Below are positions 16,780-24,536 of a DNA stretch of 64,000 nt, piece after piece. Position numbers and translations under genes: made by a program. Each line of letters starts with the position of its first letter. Positions within the stretch are counted from its first letter, which is position 1. Source of the stretch: Pseudomonadota bacterium (GTDB lineage Bacteria; Pseudomonadota; Gammaproteobacteria; Pseudomonadales; Pseudohongiellaceae); assembly GCA_027592275.1 (NCBI GenBank), contig JAQCKF010000011.1, positions 1-64,000 of the forward strand, written 5' to 3'. The notes below the pieces were generated by a model that saw nothing but the letters and a program-made list of their open reading frames with translations, made no database searches and was not told where the DNA came from.

Positions 16780-17265
16780 GTGAATTATTTCTCCAGTATT
16801 AGCAGCCGTTTTTTTCAACAACTCTGCGTCTTAGTTGCACTCAGTGTTCTAAGCATCAGTGCAGTAGCACAAAATTCCGCGGAGGAAGAAGAAGCAGTTG
16901 CCGGGGCAATGAGAGCGATGGATGCATTCATGCTGGGCTTTAATGCTAGAGATCCTGAAGCGTGGGCCGCGTCGCTGAACTATCCTCATGTTCGATTCGC
17001 AAGTGGCAGCGTAACTGTTTGGGATAGTGCAGAAGAGTTCGCTCAAACACTAGCGTTCGAAACTCTACCGAGATCAGGATGGGATCATTCTCATTGGCTA
17101 ACGCGAGATGTAGTCTTGGTTTCATCAGAGAAAGTGCACATCGCTACGGTATTTCAACGTTTCAACAGCGACAACGAAGTTCTCTTCACCTACGAGTCGT
17201 TGTATATAGTGACGAAGGTTGATGGTCATTGGGGTACACAAGCTAGATCCAGCTTGGCGCCTTAA
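16780..17265 (+). CDS. Secreted SnoaL/NTF2-like (DUF4440-type) protein
   Basis: A 161-residue protein with a GTG start at 16780. It has a signal peptide ending SISAVAQ (about residue 30) and a mature NTF2-like fold: a long first helix (MRAMDAFMLGFNARDPEAWA) and beta strands with YPHVRFASGSVTVW and YIVTKVDGHWGTQARSS, as in SnoaL/DUF4440 proteins. The role is unknown; family members are often polyketide-cyclase-like or ligand-binding proteins. It follows the cupin gene by 116 bp. Confidence 0.7.
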   Translation: MNYFSSISSRFFQQLCVLVALSVLSISAVAQNSAEEEEAVAGAMRAMDAFMLGFNARDPEAWAASLNYPHVRFASGSVTVWDSAEEFAQTLAFETLPRSGWDHSHWLTRDVVLVSSEKVHIATVFQRFNSDNEVLFTYESLYIVTKVDGHWGTQARSSLAP

Positions 17266-17357
17266 GTTTACTCGAGCTATTTTGCATTAAAAAATCAGCG
17301 CCCTGGTTTGAGCATTGTCATGTCGTGCTGCATAATGTCTCGATTTTAGGCGTTCCG

Positions 17358-18089
17358 TTACCAAGTTATAGGCTTCCCCGCCCAATCTAGAAACTCCGCG
17401 CCGCTTTCTCTATCTAGGTTTTCCATTATTCCAACCAAGGAGCTCGCAACAAAATTCGGAGTGAATAACTTTCCTTCTGGTACATTCGCTTGAAAAGGCT
17501 TTGAAAGTTGCGTGTCTGTAGTTCCAGGATGAAACGCAATCAGCTTTACATTGGGAGCGCGGCGCCGGTATTCGATGCTGGCCGTCTTTATAAGCATATT
17601 CAGTGCTGACTTAGACGCTCGATAGGCATACCAACCACCAGATCGATTATCTTCGATACTGCCGACACGCGCACTGAGTACGGCGACCGTGCAATCGATC
17701 CTACTTCTCAGTAGCGGAGCGAGGTTGGCGAGCCAGAGCATCGGCACAATGGTATTGGCGTGGAAGATCGTCTGGAGCTTTTCTGTGTTGATATCCTCGA
17801 GACGTTTCTCGGGTGCTATCTGCTCTGTGTGCAGCAGGCCATTGCAAATGAAAACGTGAGAAAAGTCGTTCTCTGGGGGGCGCAGATTGGCGCACACTTC
17901 CTTTATCGTTTCTTCCGAGTAGTCGCAGCATACCCACCGCAGGCTGGAGCCAAATTTTTCTTGCAGGTGCGCGTTTTTGCTTCTGCTTATCGCGGCAACC
18001 TGCTCGACTACGCGACCACTCAATAGCTGTTCGATAACACACTGGGCAATACCGCTATTGGCTCCTACTACGATCGCTCTTGTCATCAT
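17358..18089 (-). CDS. Short-chain dehydrogenase/reductase (C-factor-like)
   Basis: An SDR of about 243 residues. The Rossmann glycine motif is VGANSGIAQ near the N terminus, the NAG-like segment is FHANTIVPMLWLANL, the catalytic Ser is in AVLSARVGS and the Tyr/Lys pair in YAYRASKSALNML. The frame extends upstream to 18128, but the ATG at 18089 is chosen because AGGAAA lies just before it and the glycine motif then begins right after the start, as usual. The overall pattern resembles CsgA/C-factor-type SDRs. Substrate unknown. Confidence 0.85.
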   Translation of the reverse strand: MMTRAIVVGANSGIAQCVIEQLLSGRVVEQVAAISRSKNAHLQEKFGSSLRWVCCDYSEETIKEVCANLRPPENDFSHVFICNGLLHTEQIAPEKRLEDINTEKLQTIFHANTIVPMLWLANLAPLLRSRIDCTVAVLSARVGSIEDNRSGGWYAYRASKSALNMLIKTASIEYRRRAPNVKLIAFHPGTTDTQLSKPFQANVPEGKLFTPNFVASSLVGIMENLDRESGAEFLDWAGKPITW

Positions 18090-18342
18090 ATTTCCTGTTT
18101 CGTGGACAATAAATTGAGTTACTTCCATCTAGATGTTTTTTAGAAGAAGGACAGACAATAATACGCCCGTTACCTCTATTCAGTTTTTTTGGATCTATAC
18201 CGAACCGACAAAATCAAACAATATTTTTTAGCCGCGGTGAACGTAAATGAACATACTGCCTGTCCTTAGTGGAGCAGGGTGATCTTATTGGTACATACGA
18301 GCGTAACCTTAGGTTTTTAGATGAAGAACAGGAAATAACTTC

Positions 18343-19254
18343 ATGTCACAAACCCAAAGCAAGAACATACTGATTACCGGTGCCTCGGGAATGATAGGTA
18401 GTGCGCTGGTTGAGTACCTCTCAAAATGTGGCTTCTCTGTCCATCAACTAAGTCGCCATTCCAGCGACGCGCTGTTCTACTATGATGCCGCTGCCGGCCG
18501 AGTGCATCTGTGTCCGTCAATCCCGCTATTGGCGGTTATAAATTTGGCGGGCCCCAGTATTGCCGACAAGCGCTGGAGCGAGGGTAGGAAGCGCGAAATT
18601 CTGGATAGCAGGCAGCAACTGACGCACGCTTTGGCTACAGCGCTGGCAGAGTCAGATAACAAACCTCGAAGCTTTCTTTCAGCATCGGCGATTGGCTTTT
18701 ACGGTGAAACTGGCTTTAAGGTCGGCGTCGATGAAAACAGCCCTGTTGGCAGCGATTTTTTGGCAGAAGTAGCGCAGGCTTGGGAAGAAGCGACGGCGCC
18801 CGCTGAGGCAGCTGGCATCAATACTATTCATCTTAGATTCGGGATCGTGCTAAGCCCGCGCGGTGGTGTGCTTAAGAAACTACTGCTGCCCTTTAAGCTG
18901 GGTTTAGGCGGGCGCGTTGGGAGTGGGCTACAGGGTATGAGTTGGATTAGCATCGCTGACGTTGTGCAAATTATCCACAAGCTAATTAGTAATAATCCCG
19001 AATGTGGACCGATCAATCTAGTTGCTCAGCAACCTATTAGCAATCTAGATTTCAGTGAATATCTTGGGAAATCCCTGCGCCGGCCTCACTTTACGCCGTT
19101 GCCAGGGTTTATGGTGAAGTTGCTTTTCGGCGAAATGGGGGAGGCGCTGCTACTAGGCAGCTCGCGGGTTACTTCACATAAGCTAGCCGATCTTGGCATT
19201 CAGTTGGAGTATCCGACTCTGCCTTCTGCACTTACTGCACTTCTTAATCCATGA
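18343..19254 (+). CDS. TIGR01777-family NAD-dependent epimerase-like protein (YfcH type)
   Basis: An extended SDR of 303 residues with the Rossmann motif ITGASGMIGSALVEYL, INLAGPSIADKRWSEGRK, the signature SASAIGFYG (near 122-130) and LRFGIVLSPRGG followed by LPFKLGLGGRVGSGLQGMSW. The C terminus has the TIGR01777 segment PALLSALTALL-like (LPSALTALLNP). The cellular role of this family is unclear; E. coli YfcH is the nearest named member. AGGAAA precedes the ATG. It is divergent from the SDR gene. Confidence 0.88.
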   Translation: MSQTQSKNILITGASGMIGSALVEYLSKCGFSVHQLSRHSSDALFYYDAAAGRVHLCPSIPLLAVINLAGPSIADKRWSEGRKREILDSRQQLTHALATALAESDNKPRSFLSASAIGFYGETGFKVGVDENSPVGSDFLAEVAQAWEEATAPAEAAGINTIHLRFGIVLSPRGGVLKKLLLPFKLGLGGRVGSGLQGMSWISIADVVQIIHKLISNNPECGPINLVAQQPISNLDFSEYLGKSLRRPHFTPLPGFMVKLLFGEMGEALLLGSSRVTSHKLADLGIQLEYPTLPSALTALLNP

Positions 19255-19315
19255 CATCAACGCTTAGCTGGTGAGCGAGTTGCCGGCTCGCTGCAGAGTC
19301 AAAAAAGCAGGCTTA

Positions 19316-19630
19316 TTATTCAGTGAACCAGAATTCAATCTCGCAGGTATCTTCTCGAAATTCGGCGCTGTGTTTTTTGTTAGCTGGAACGTGGTACCAC
19401 TGACCAGCTGAGACGGTTGTCGTTGCGCCGTCCACAGTTAGCAGCAATTCTCCCTTAGTAATCACGCCAACATTGTCTGTGTCGTGCTGGTGTGGTTCGA
19501 TGAGGGTGCCGGCAGGGTAGGTAGCAAATAGTACGTCACAGTTCTCAGCGGACAATTTCCTAGCATCGAATCGGCCGCTGAACTTCGGGAGATTGCAGAT
19601 TAGGTCAGGGTAGTAATCAGATAAGGGCAT
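19316..19630 (-). CDS. Small single-domain cupin protein
   Basis: A 104-residue protein with one cupin barrel: EPHQHDTDNVGVITKGELLL carries the His and Glu-like metal ligands of motif 1, and WYHVPANKKHSAEF carries motif 2. No signal peptide. It ends near the TIGR01777 gene on the other strand (61 bp between stops). Function unknown; possibly a metal-dependent dioxygenase-like or sugar-binding cupin. Confidence 0.8.
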   Translation of the reverse strand: MPLSDYYPDLICNLPKFSGRFDARKLSAENCDVLFATYPAGTLIEPHQHDTDNVGVITKGELLLTVDGATTTVSAGQWYHVPANKKHSAEFREDTCEIEFWFTE

Positions 19631-19914
19631 GAAAGTTTCCAGTTTTGATATTAAGGAATATTCAATTTTGTAAATAGAGAGAACAACTTTGAAAATTTGC
19701 TTGCAGACTGATCTCTATATCTGGACTGCGACCTACACACCAAGGACCCAAATCTCTATCAGCCTCTCTTGATTATACTTAAGAATCCCGCTGAGGATAG
19801 CAGCCTTAGGGTGGTTCGTGTTTTCGCTGGATGTCCCGAGTAATAAGTGTATTGTGGCATTCATCCACGAAACTGAAATGGTGCGTTGATTTGAGCTACA
19901 AAGGTGTTTATTTT
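19631..19914. other. Intergenic region left of the amine-oxidase operon
   Basis: About 280 bp with no supported gene. A 67-codon minus-strand frame at 19733-19936 has no recognisable motif or ribosome site and overlaps the operator region, so it is not called. Confidence 0.5.
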
Positions 19915-19933
19915 TTGACAATGCTGCATTGTC
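19915..19933 (+). promoter_or_regulatory. Palindromic operator overlapping a -35 box upstream of the amine-oxidase operon
   Basis: GACAATGC-T-GCATTGTC at 19917-19933 is a 17-bp perfect inverted repeat. It overlaps TTGACA at 19915-19920, a consensus -35; the -10 at the right distance is poor (around 19937-19943). The site lies 78 bp upstream of the GTG start at 20011. I infer an operator that controls the four-gene unit; the regulator is not obvious in the window. Confidence 0.6.
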
Positions 19934-20010
19934 CAATATCTCTATTTATTTAACCCGATCTGACGGCCATCAAGTGAATGCCTAGGTCGATACCACCTCT
20001 GGAGGTAGGC

Positions 20011-21579
20011 GTGTCCAAACAAGTTACACGTAGAGAGTTTCTAAATTTATTAGGTGCCGCCGGCGGGACCGCGGCAGCGCTTAAAGCTGGCTCGGCACTG
20101 GGCCTGCTCCCGCATACAGCACAGGCCGCCACCGTGGACCTGCATGCAGCTAATCCGGCGAATCGTAAGGTTGCTATCCTAGGTGCAGGTCTGTCGGGTC
20201 TCACCGTTGCCTATGAGCTTAGCAAGGTTGGCTACGAATGCACGATATTGGAATCCTCGCATCGACCAGGCGGCAGAATTTTTACCGTACGTCACGGTGA
20301 CTTGATTGATGAAATTGGCAACCGCCAATACTGTGAATTCGATGACGAGCCGCACATGTACTTCAATGCCGGCGCAGCGCGCATTCCAAGTACTCACAGA
20401 AACCTGCTGGCCTACTGCAAAGAACTGAAGATCGATCTCGAAGTATTCATCAACGAGAACAAGACTACCTTTATGCAAGATTCGGCGGTAAATGGCGGAA
20501 AGCCGATTCGCAATATTGACTACACAACTCATACACGGGGGTTTCTGGCGGAACTATTGGCGAAATCACTCTCTGCCGGAGAAATGGACGAGCCTTTTAC
20601 CGACGCAGAAGCGGAAACCCTGATGAGTTTGATTCGCTCTTTTGGGGATCTAAACGAGGACAATCTCTATAAGGGGAGTCTCCGTGCAGGCTATGCCTCT
20701 GGTGGATTCCTAGAGCACGGTGTTCAGAAAGACATCATAGCCATGAGCGAACTTTTGAAAACCCAGATGGGGAACCAGTTCTTGAATGCTAACGAGGGCG
20801 ATACCGGCCCTATGCTGTTTCAAGCCGTGGGCGGCATGGACAAGATTATTGAAGGCTTCACTAATCATGTGGGCCATCAAATTCACTATCGTTCGATGGT
20901 GAATGCTGTCGAAGTCAAAGATGACGGAATCGACATCGCTTACTATCAGGATGGCACGCGTCATTTACTGCAGGCTGATTTCTGTTTCAATTGCATACCG
21001 AGCCATATAATGACTGGTATCACTAACAATTTTCCAACGCAATATGTGGATGCGCTGAAGTATATACGTCGCGGAACAGCGTATAAGGCTGCCTTCCAAG
21101 CAAAGGAACGTTTCTGGGAGAAAGAAGATATCTACGGTGGTATCAGCTGGATGAGTAGTCCGAGTAAACAGATCTGGTATCCGAGCGCTGGCATGCACAA
21201 ACAAAAGGGCATAATACTCGGGGCCTACGACTATATCGACGGCGAGCTACACACCGCAAGGACCCAAGAACAGCGAATCGAGGCTCACCTCACCGATGGT
21301 GAGAAGATTCACCCTAACTACCGTAATCAGGTTGAGAAACCAATCACTATCGCCTGGCATCGCATGAATCACATGCTTGGCTGTTCTGCGCGTTGGCAAC
21401 GTGATCGTAACGCTTGGACCCATGAGGAAGAAGAGTTGTACCACGCGCTACAGCAGCCAGTTAACGGTCGCCACTATATGATCGGTGATCAGGTAAGCAT
21501 GCACTCAGCATGGCAAGAGAGTGCGGTGATGTCGGCGCAGTGGGCGATGGCTGATTTGAATCAGCAGTTGCTGGCGTAG
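20011..21579 (+). CDS. Tat-exported flavin-dependent amine oxidase
   Basis: A 522-residue FAD enzyme of the monoamine/L-amino-acid oxidase fold. A twin-arginine signal (TRREFLNLLGAAGG, Arg7-Arg8) ends near AQA about residue 38. The FAD-binding motif is VAILGAGLSGLTVAYEL (near 54), followed by LESSHRPGGRIFTV and NAGAARIPSTHRNLLAYC; the C-terminal FAD region is YMIGDQVSMHSAWQESAV. The GTG at 20011 is preferred over an ATG at 19978 because GGAGGT lies at 20001-20006. The next gene is a di-heme cytochrome c 27 bp downstream, which suggests electrons go to a periplasmic cytochrome instead of O2. Substrate unknown. Confidence 0.88.
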   Translation: MSKQVTRREFLNLLGAAGGTAAALKAGSALGLLPHTAQAATVDLHAANPANRKVAILGAGLSGLTVAYELSKVGYECTILESSHRPGGRIFTVRHGDLIDEIGNRQYCEFDDEPHMYFNAGAARIPSTHRNLLAYCKELKIDLEVFINENKTTFMQDSAVNGGKPIRNIDYTTHTRGFLAELLAKSLSAGEMDEPFTDAEAETLMSLIRSFGDLNEDNLYKGSLRAGYASGGFLEHGVQKDIIAMSELLKTQMGNQFLNANEGDTGPMLFQAVGGMDKIIEGFTNHVGHQIHYRSMVNAVEVKDDGIDIAYYQDGTRHLLQADFCFNCIPSHIMTGITNNFPTQYVDALKYIRRGTAYKAAFQAKERFWEKEDIYGGISWMSSPSKQIWYPSAGMHKQKGIILGAYDYIDGELHTARTQEQRIEAHLTDGEKIHPNYRNQVEKPITIAWHRMNHMLGCSARWQRDRNAWTHEEEELYHALQQPVNGRHYMIGDQVSMHSAWQESAVMSAQWAMADLNQQLLA

Positions 21580-21606
21580 TTAATCAAGATTTGGAGAAAT
21601 AAGAGT

Positions 21607-22227
21607 ATGTTGAAGACCTTTATGGCATTTAGTCTTTGCATGGCTTGTATTGGAGGCACTAGCGCAGCGGAATCGGAGCGCGAACCATTCGACGATCGCT
21701 ATTGCACAACTTGTCATGGCACAGACGGCCGCGGCAACGAAGGCGTGCAGGCTCCGCGACTTGCTGGCATGGAACCTTGGTACCTGAGGCGACAATTGGA
21801 AAACTTCCGTGGTGATATTCGTGGTGTACACGCTGAAGATAGAGAAGGTATCGCCATGCGTCCCATGGCAACAAAACTGACCGATGAATCGATCGATGAC
21901 ATCCTCGGCTGGATATCCAGCTGGGACTACATACCGGCAGAAGCAACAGTAAAGGGCGGCGATCCCTTACGCGGGCGAGACCTGTATAGTGGTTGTGCTG
22001 TCTGTCATGGGGCAGACGCAACGGGCAATGAGAGCCTTGGCGCACCCGCCTTGGCGGGACAGAATGACTGGTATCTCGTCACCCAGCTGAAGAACTTCCT
22101 AGCCGGGTACAGAGGCGCGCACCCGAATGATACATATGGGGCGCAGATGCGCACCATGGTGAGCACCCTGCGCAATGAGGCTGGCATACTCAATGTAGTG
22201 AGTTACATCAACTCGCTTTCCCGTTAG
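21607..22227 (+). CDS. Di-heme cytochrome c (c4/c553 type), periplasmic
   Basis: A 206-residue protein with a signal peptide (MLKTFMAFSLCMACIGGTSAAES) and two similar cytochrome c domains. Heme sites are CTTCHG (Cys33) and CAVCHG (Cys130). Likely axial Met ligands are in AMRPMATKL and QMRTMVSTL. Both domains share the pattern PxLAGxxxWYLxxQLxNFxxxxRGxH, as in cytochrome c4. GGAG precedes the ATG. Its place right after the flavin amine oxidase suggests that it is the oxidase's electron acceptor. Confidence 0.93.
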   Translation: MLKTFMAFSLCMACIGGTSAAESEREPFDDRYCTTCHGTDGRGNEGVQAPRLAGMEPWYLRRQLENFRGDIRGVHAEDREGIAMRPMATKLTDESIDDILGWISSWDYIPAEATVKGGDPLRGRDLYSGCAVCHGADATGNESLGAPALAGQNDWYLVTQLKNFLAGYRGAHPNDTYGAQMRTMVSTLRNEAGILNVVSYINSLSR

Positions 22228-22259
22228 ACTAGGAACTCCTATCAGCAGGAGCTGCGCAA

Positions 22260-23648
22260 ATGCCCATTATCGCGATAATAAACCTGATTCTCTTCACGGC
22301 CTTGGTGAGCCTGCTTTACCGGGTTTCTAAGAATGAAGCGTTCACTCTTTCCCGCCGAGTGTTCATGGGCCTCGTTGGCGGCACTGTGTTTGGACTGTAT
22401 CTGCAGTTTGCGTTCGGCGCGAATCCTGTGGTCACGGATGCCACGCTAGAGTGGACAAATGTAATCGCAAACAGCTACGTCGCTCTACTGCGCATGATGA
22501 TCATGCCGCTAATTCTAATCACCATGATCGCCGCCGTCCTAAAGGTGGAAGAGATCAAATCGCTAGGCAAGATTGGTGGCACGGTGGTTGGAACTTTGAT
22601 CGTAACCACGGTTATCGCCGCGCTTATCGGCATCATGATGGCTACAGTGTTCCAATTGAATGCGGACGACCTAGTCGGCGGTGCCACAGAGATGGCGCGC
22701 GCAGAAGTCTTGCAAGCAAGACAGGGTAGCGTTGCCGACCTGAGTTTTGCCGAAACCCTCGTCAGTTTCGTTCCCACCAACATCTTTTCGGATCTAGCTG
22801 GACAGCGCAGCATGTCTATCATTGGTGTTGTGGTTTTCGGGTTGATTTTTGGTATCGCCGCGTTGTTGGTGGCGGAAGAAAATGCCGAGCAAGGCTTGCG
22901 CATCCGTAACGCAGTCAACACATTGCAGGCGATAATCATGCGCCTCGTTAAGATTGTTATGGCGCTAACGCCGTACGGCGTTCTGGCGTTGATGACTCGC
23001 GTGATAGCGACATCCGATGGCAACGCCATCATGAACTTGATCAGCTTTGTGATCGCATCTTATATAGCTATCGCCCTCATGTTCACGGTACACGCCATCA
23101 TCATCATTGGCTTGGGCGCGAACATTAAAACTTATTTCCAAAAAGTGTGGCCGGTTCTCACGTTTGCATTCGTCACGCGCAGTTCCGCGGCAACCATTCC
23201 TTTGACGATTCGTGCACAGATAGAAGAACTCAATGTGCCCGCACCGATTGCCAACATCGCCGCTTCGTTCGGTTCGACGATAGGGCAGAACGGCTGCGCG
23301 GGGATCTACCCAGCGATGCTCGCGGTGATGGTCGCGCCTACGATGGGTGTAGACATCGATCTCAATTTCATAGTTAGCCTGCTAGTAATTATCGCGATCG
23401 GTTCATTCGGTATAGCAGGCGTCGGCGGTGGTGCGACCAATGCTGCATTAGTAGTCTTGCCCGCGATGGGATTTCCAGTGATGATTGCCGCGCTGTTAAT
23501 TTCTATCGAACCTTTGATAGATATGGCGCGTACTGCTTTGAATGTGAACGGAGCGATGACAACAGGAATGATCACTACCCGCATATTAGGCGACAAGGAC
23601 GCTGCCAGAGAAGCGACTAGGCCAGAGGCACAGTTACAAAAACCATAA
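22260..23648 (+). CDS. DAACS-family amino acid/dicarboxylate symporter (TcyP-like)
   Basis: A 462-residue sodium- or proton-driven symporter of the SDF/DAACS family. N-terminal helices LSRRVFMGLVGGTVFGLYLQF resemble TcyP (YdjN). The family's substrate region is present: TRSSAATIPLTIRAQ (HP1-like), SFGSTIGQNGCAGIYPAM (TM7 NMDGT-like position reads QNGCAG), and IAGVGGGATNAALVVLPAMGF (HP2). AGGAG precedes the ATG. Position in the amine-oxidase unit suggests uptake of a product (keto acid) or of the amino-acid substrate; cystine is the known TcyP substrate. Confidence 0.88.
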   Translation: MPIIAIINLILFTALVSLLYRVSKNEAFTLSRRVFMGLVGGTVFGLYLQFAFGANPVVTDATLEWTNVIANSYVALLRMMIMPLILITMIAAVLKVEEIKSLGKIGGTVVGTLIVTTVIAALIGIMMATVFQLNADDLVGGATEMARAEVLQARQGSVADLSFAETLVSFVPTNIFSDLAGQRSMSIIGVVVFGLIFGIAALLVAEENAEQGLRIRNAVNTLQAIIMRLVKIVMALTPYGVLALMTRVIATSDGNAIMNLISFVIASYIAIALMFTVHAIIIIGLGANIKTYFQKVWPVLTFAFVTRSSAATIPLTIRAQIEELNVPAPIANIAASFGSTIGQNGCAGIYPAMLAVMVAPTMGVDIDLNFIVSLLVIIAIGSFGIAGVGGGATNAALVVLPAMGFPVMIAALLISIEPLIDMARTALNVNGAMTTGMITTRILGDKDAAREATRPEAQLQKP

Positions 23649-23687
23649 GTAAGCTTTAGTTTTATTTGGAATAGAGGAAAAATAATA

Positions 23688-24176
23688 ATGATTAAATTTA
23701 AGAAGCCACTCATTGCGATTTCCATCGCTGCATCACTTGCCGTTGTCCTAGGCATTGCTGCCGTTTCAAGCGCCGCAGAAATTGTACGTACTGGCGAGGG
23801 CAGAAACTTTTACAATAACATTATGATCCCAGCTGGTGCCGAGACTTTATATCTCAGCGGTTCCGGTGCGCAGCAACAAGCTGATGGCACGTGGGGCGAT
23901 ATGGAGCAGCAGACAATCGACACATTTGGCCGATTCCAAGAAACGCTAGAGGCGCAGGGCTGGTCTTTAGAAGACATCGTACAGGTACGCGCGTTCGCCG
24001 TATCCGGTGCCGATGGAGAATTGGACTTCGCCGGTTTTAATGCAGGTTATCAGCAGTTCTTTGGTAGCGAGAAAAATGCCATGAAGCCAGTTCGTTCTTT
24101 CGTAGAAATTGCTGGCTTGGTTGTCCCCGGTTGGCTTATTGAGATCGAGATTCGTGCTGCGCGAATGCCTGACTAA
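23688..24176 (+). CDS. Exported RidA/YjgF-family protein
   Basis: A 162-residue protein: signal peptide (MIKFKKPLIAISIAASLAVV onward, ending SSAAE near residue 29) and a RidA domain with YLSGSGAQQQADGTWGDMEQ, QTIDTFGRFQETLEAQGWS, and the C-terminal KPVRSFVEIAGL plus LIEIEIRAARMP. The arginine that RidA enzymes use to hydrolyse enamine/imine intermediates is present in PVRSFVEIAG. Cytoplasmic RidA is the rule; an exported one next to an exported amine oxidase suggests it clears reactive imines in the periplasm. AGAGGAAA precedes the ATG and a strong terminator follows. Confidence 0.9.
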   Translation: MIKFKKPLIAISIAASLAVVLGIAAVSSAAEIVRTGEGRNFYNNIMIPAGAETLYLSGSGAQQQADGTWGDMEQQTIDTFGRFQETLEAQGWSLEDIVQVRAFAVSGADGELDFAGFNAGYQQFFGSEKNAMKPVRSFVEIAGLVVPGWLIEIEIRAARMPD

Positions 24177-24216
24177 GATTGTTTTCGCTAAGGCGAAAGA
24201 ATAGGCAGAAATATCG

Positions 24217-24256
24217 AAAGGCCGCTGTGATGCTAAGTCATCACAGCGGCCTTTTT
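24217..24256 (+). terminator. Strong Rho-independent terminator after ridA
   Basis: Sixteen-bp perfect stem (AAAGGCCGCTGTGATG / CATCACAGCGGCCTTT) with a 6-nt loop CTAAGT followed by TT. A-run on the left side makes it potentially bidirectional. A smaller hairpin TTTCGC-TAAG-GCGAAA lies before it at 24183-24198. It marks the end of the amine-oxidase operon. Confidence 0.95.
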
Positions 24257-24536
24257 ATTGTCTGTCCATAAGAGAGAAGCAATTATTTCTTCAAAGAAAG
24301 CTGGGTAGTCATGCTTTAGGCGCAATTTGCGCCGAAGTATTCTGTCGCATTCGAATTCAATGCTGGTGCTTCTGACGATTGTTGCGGATTTGCGCAGCTA
24401 CCTCTCACAGCATTCTTGTTAGACGCAATGCTGTGCTCCTTCTGTGGAGCTGTTGAAAGGCAGGCGGTGGTCATAGGCTCGTTATTCACATACACTTTCT
24501 TTTCCACTTTTTCTCTACTACTTATCGGTGCGCATC
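24257..24536. other. Intergenic region upstream of the secreted amidase
   Basis: No gene supported. It contains GGCGCAA-T-TTGCGCC, a 15-bp palindrome near 24318-24332, of unknown meaning. A 63-codon minus-strand frame here has no recognisable features. Confidence 0.45.

Noticed and set aside
19733..19936. 67-codon minus-strand frame upstream of the amine oxidase
   Set aside because: No recognisable domain, no ribosome site, and it overlaps the palindromic operator.
22475..23032. 185-codon minus-strand frame inside the transporter gene
   Set aside because: Opposite strand of a well-supported DAACS transporter; no motif and no ribosome site.
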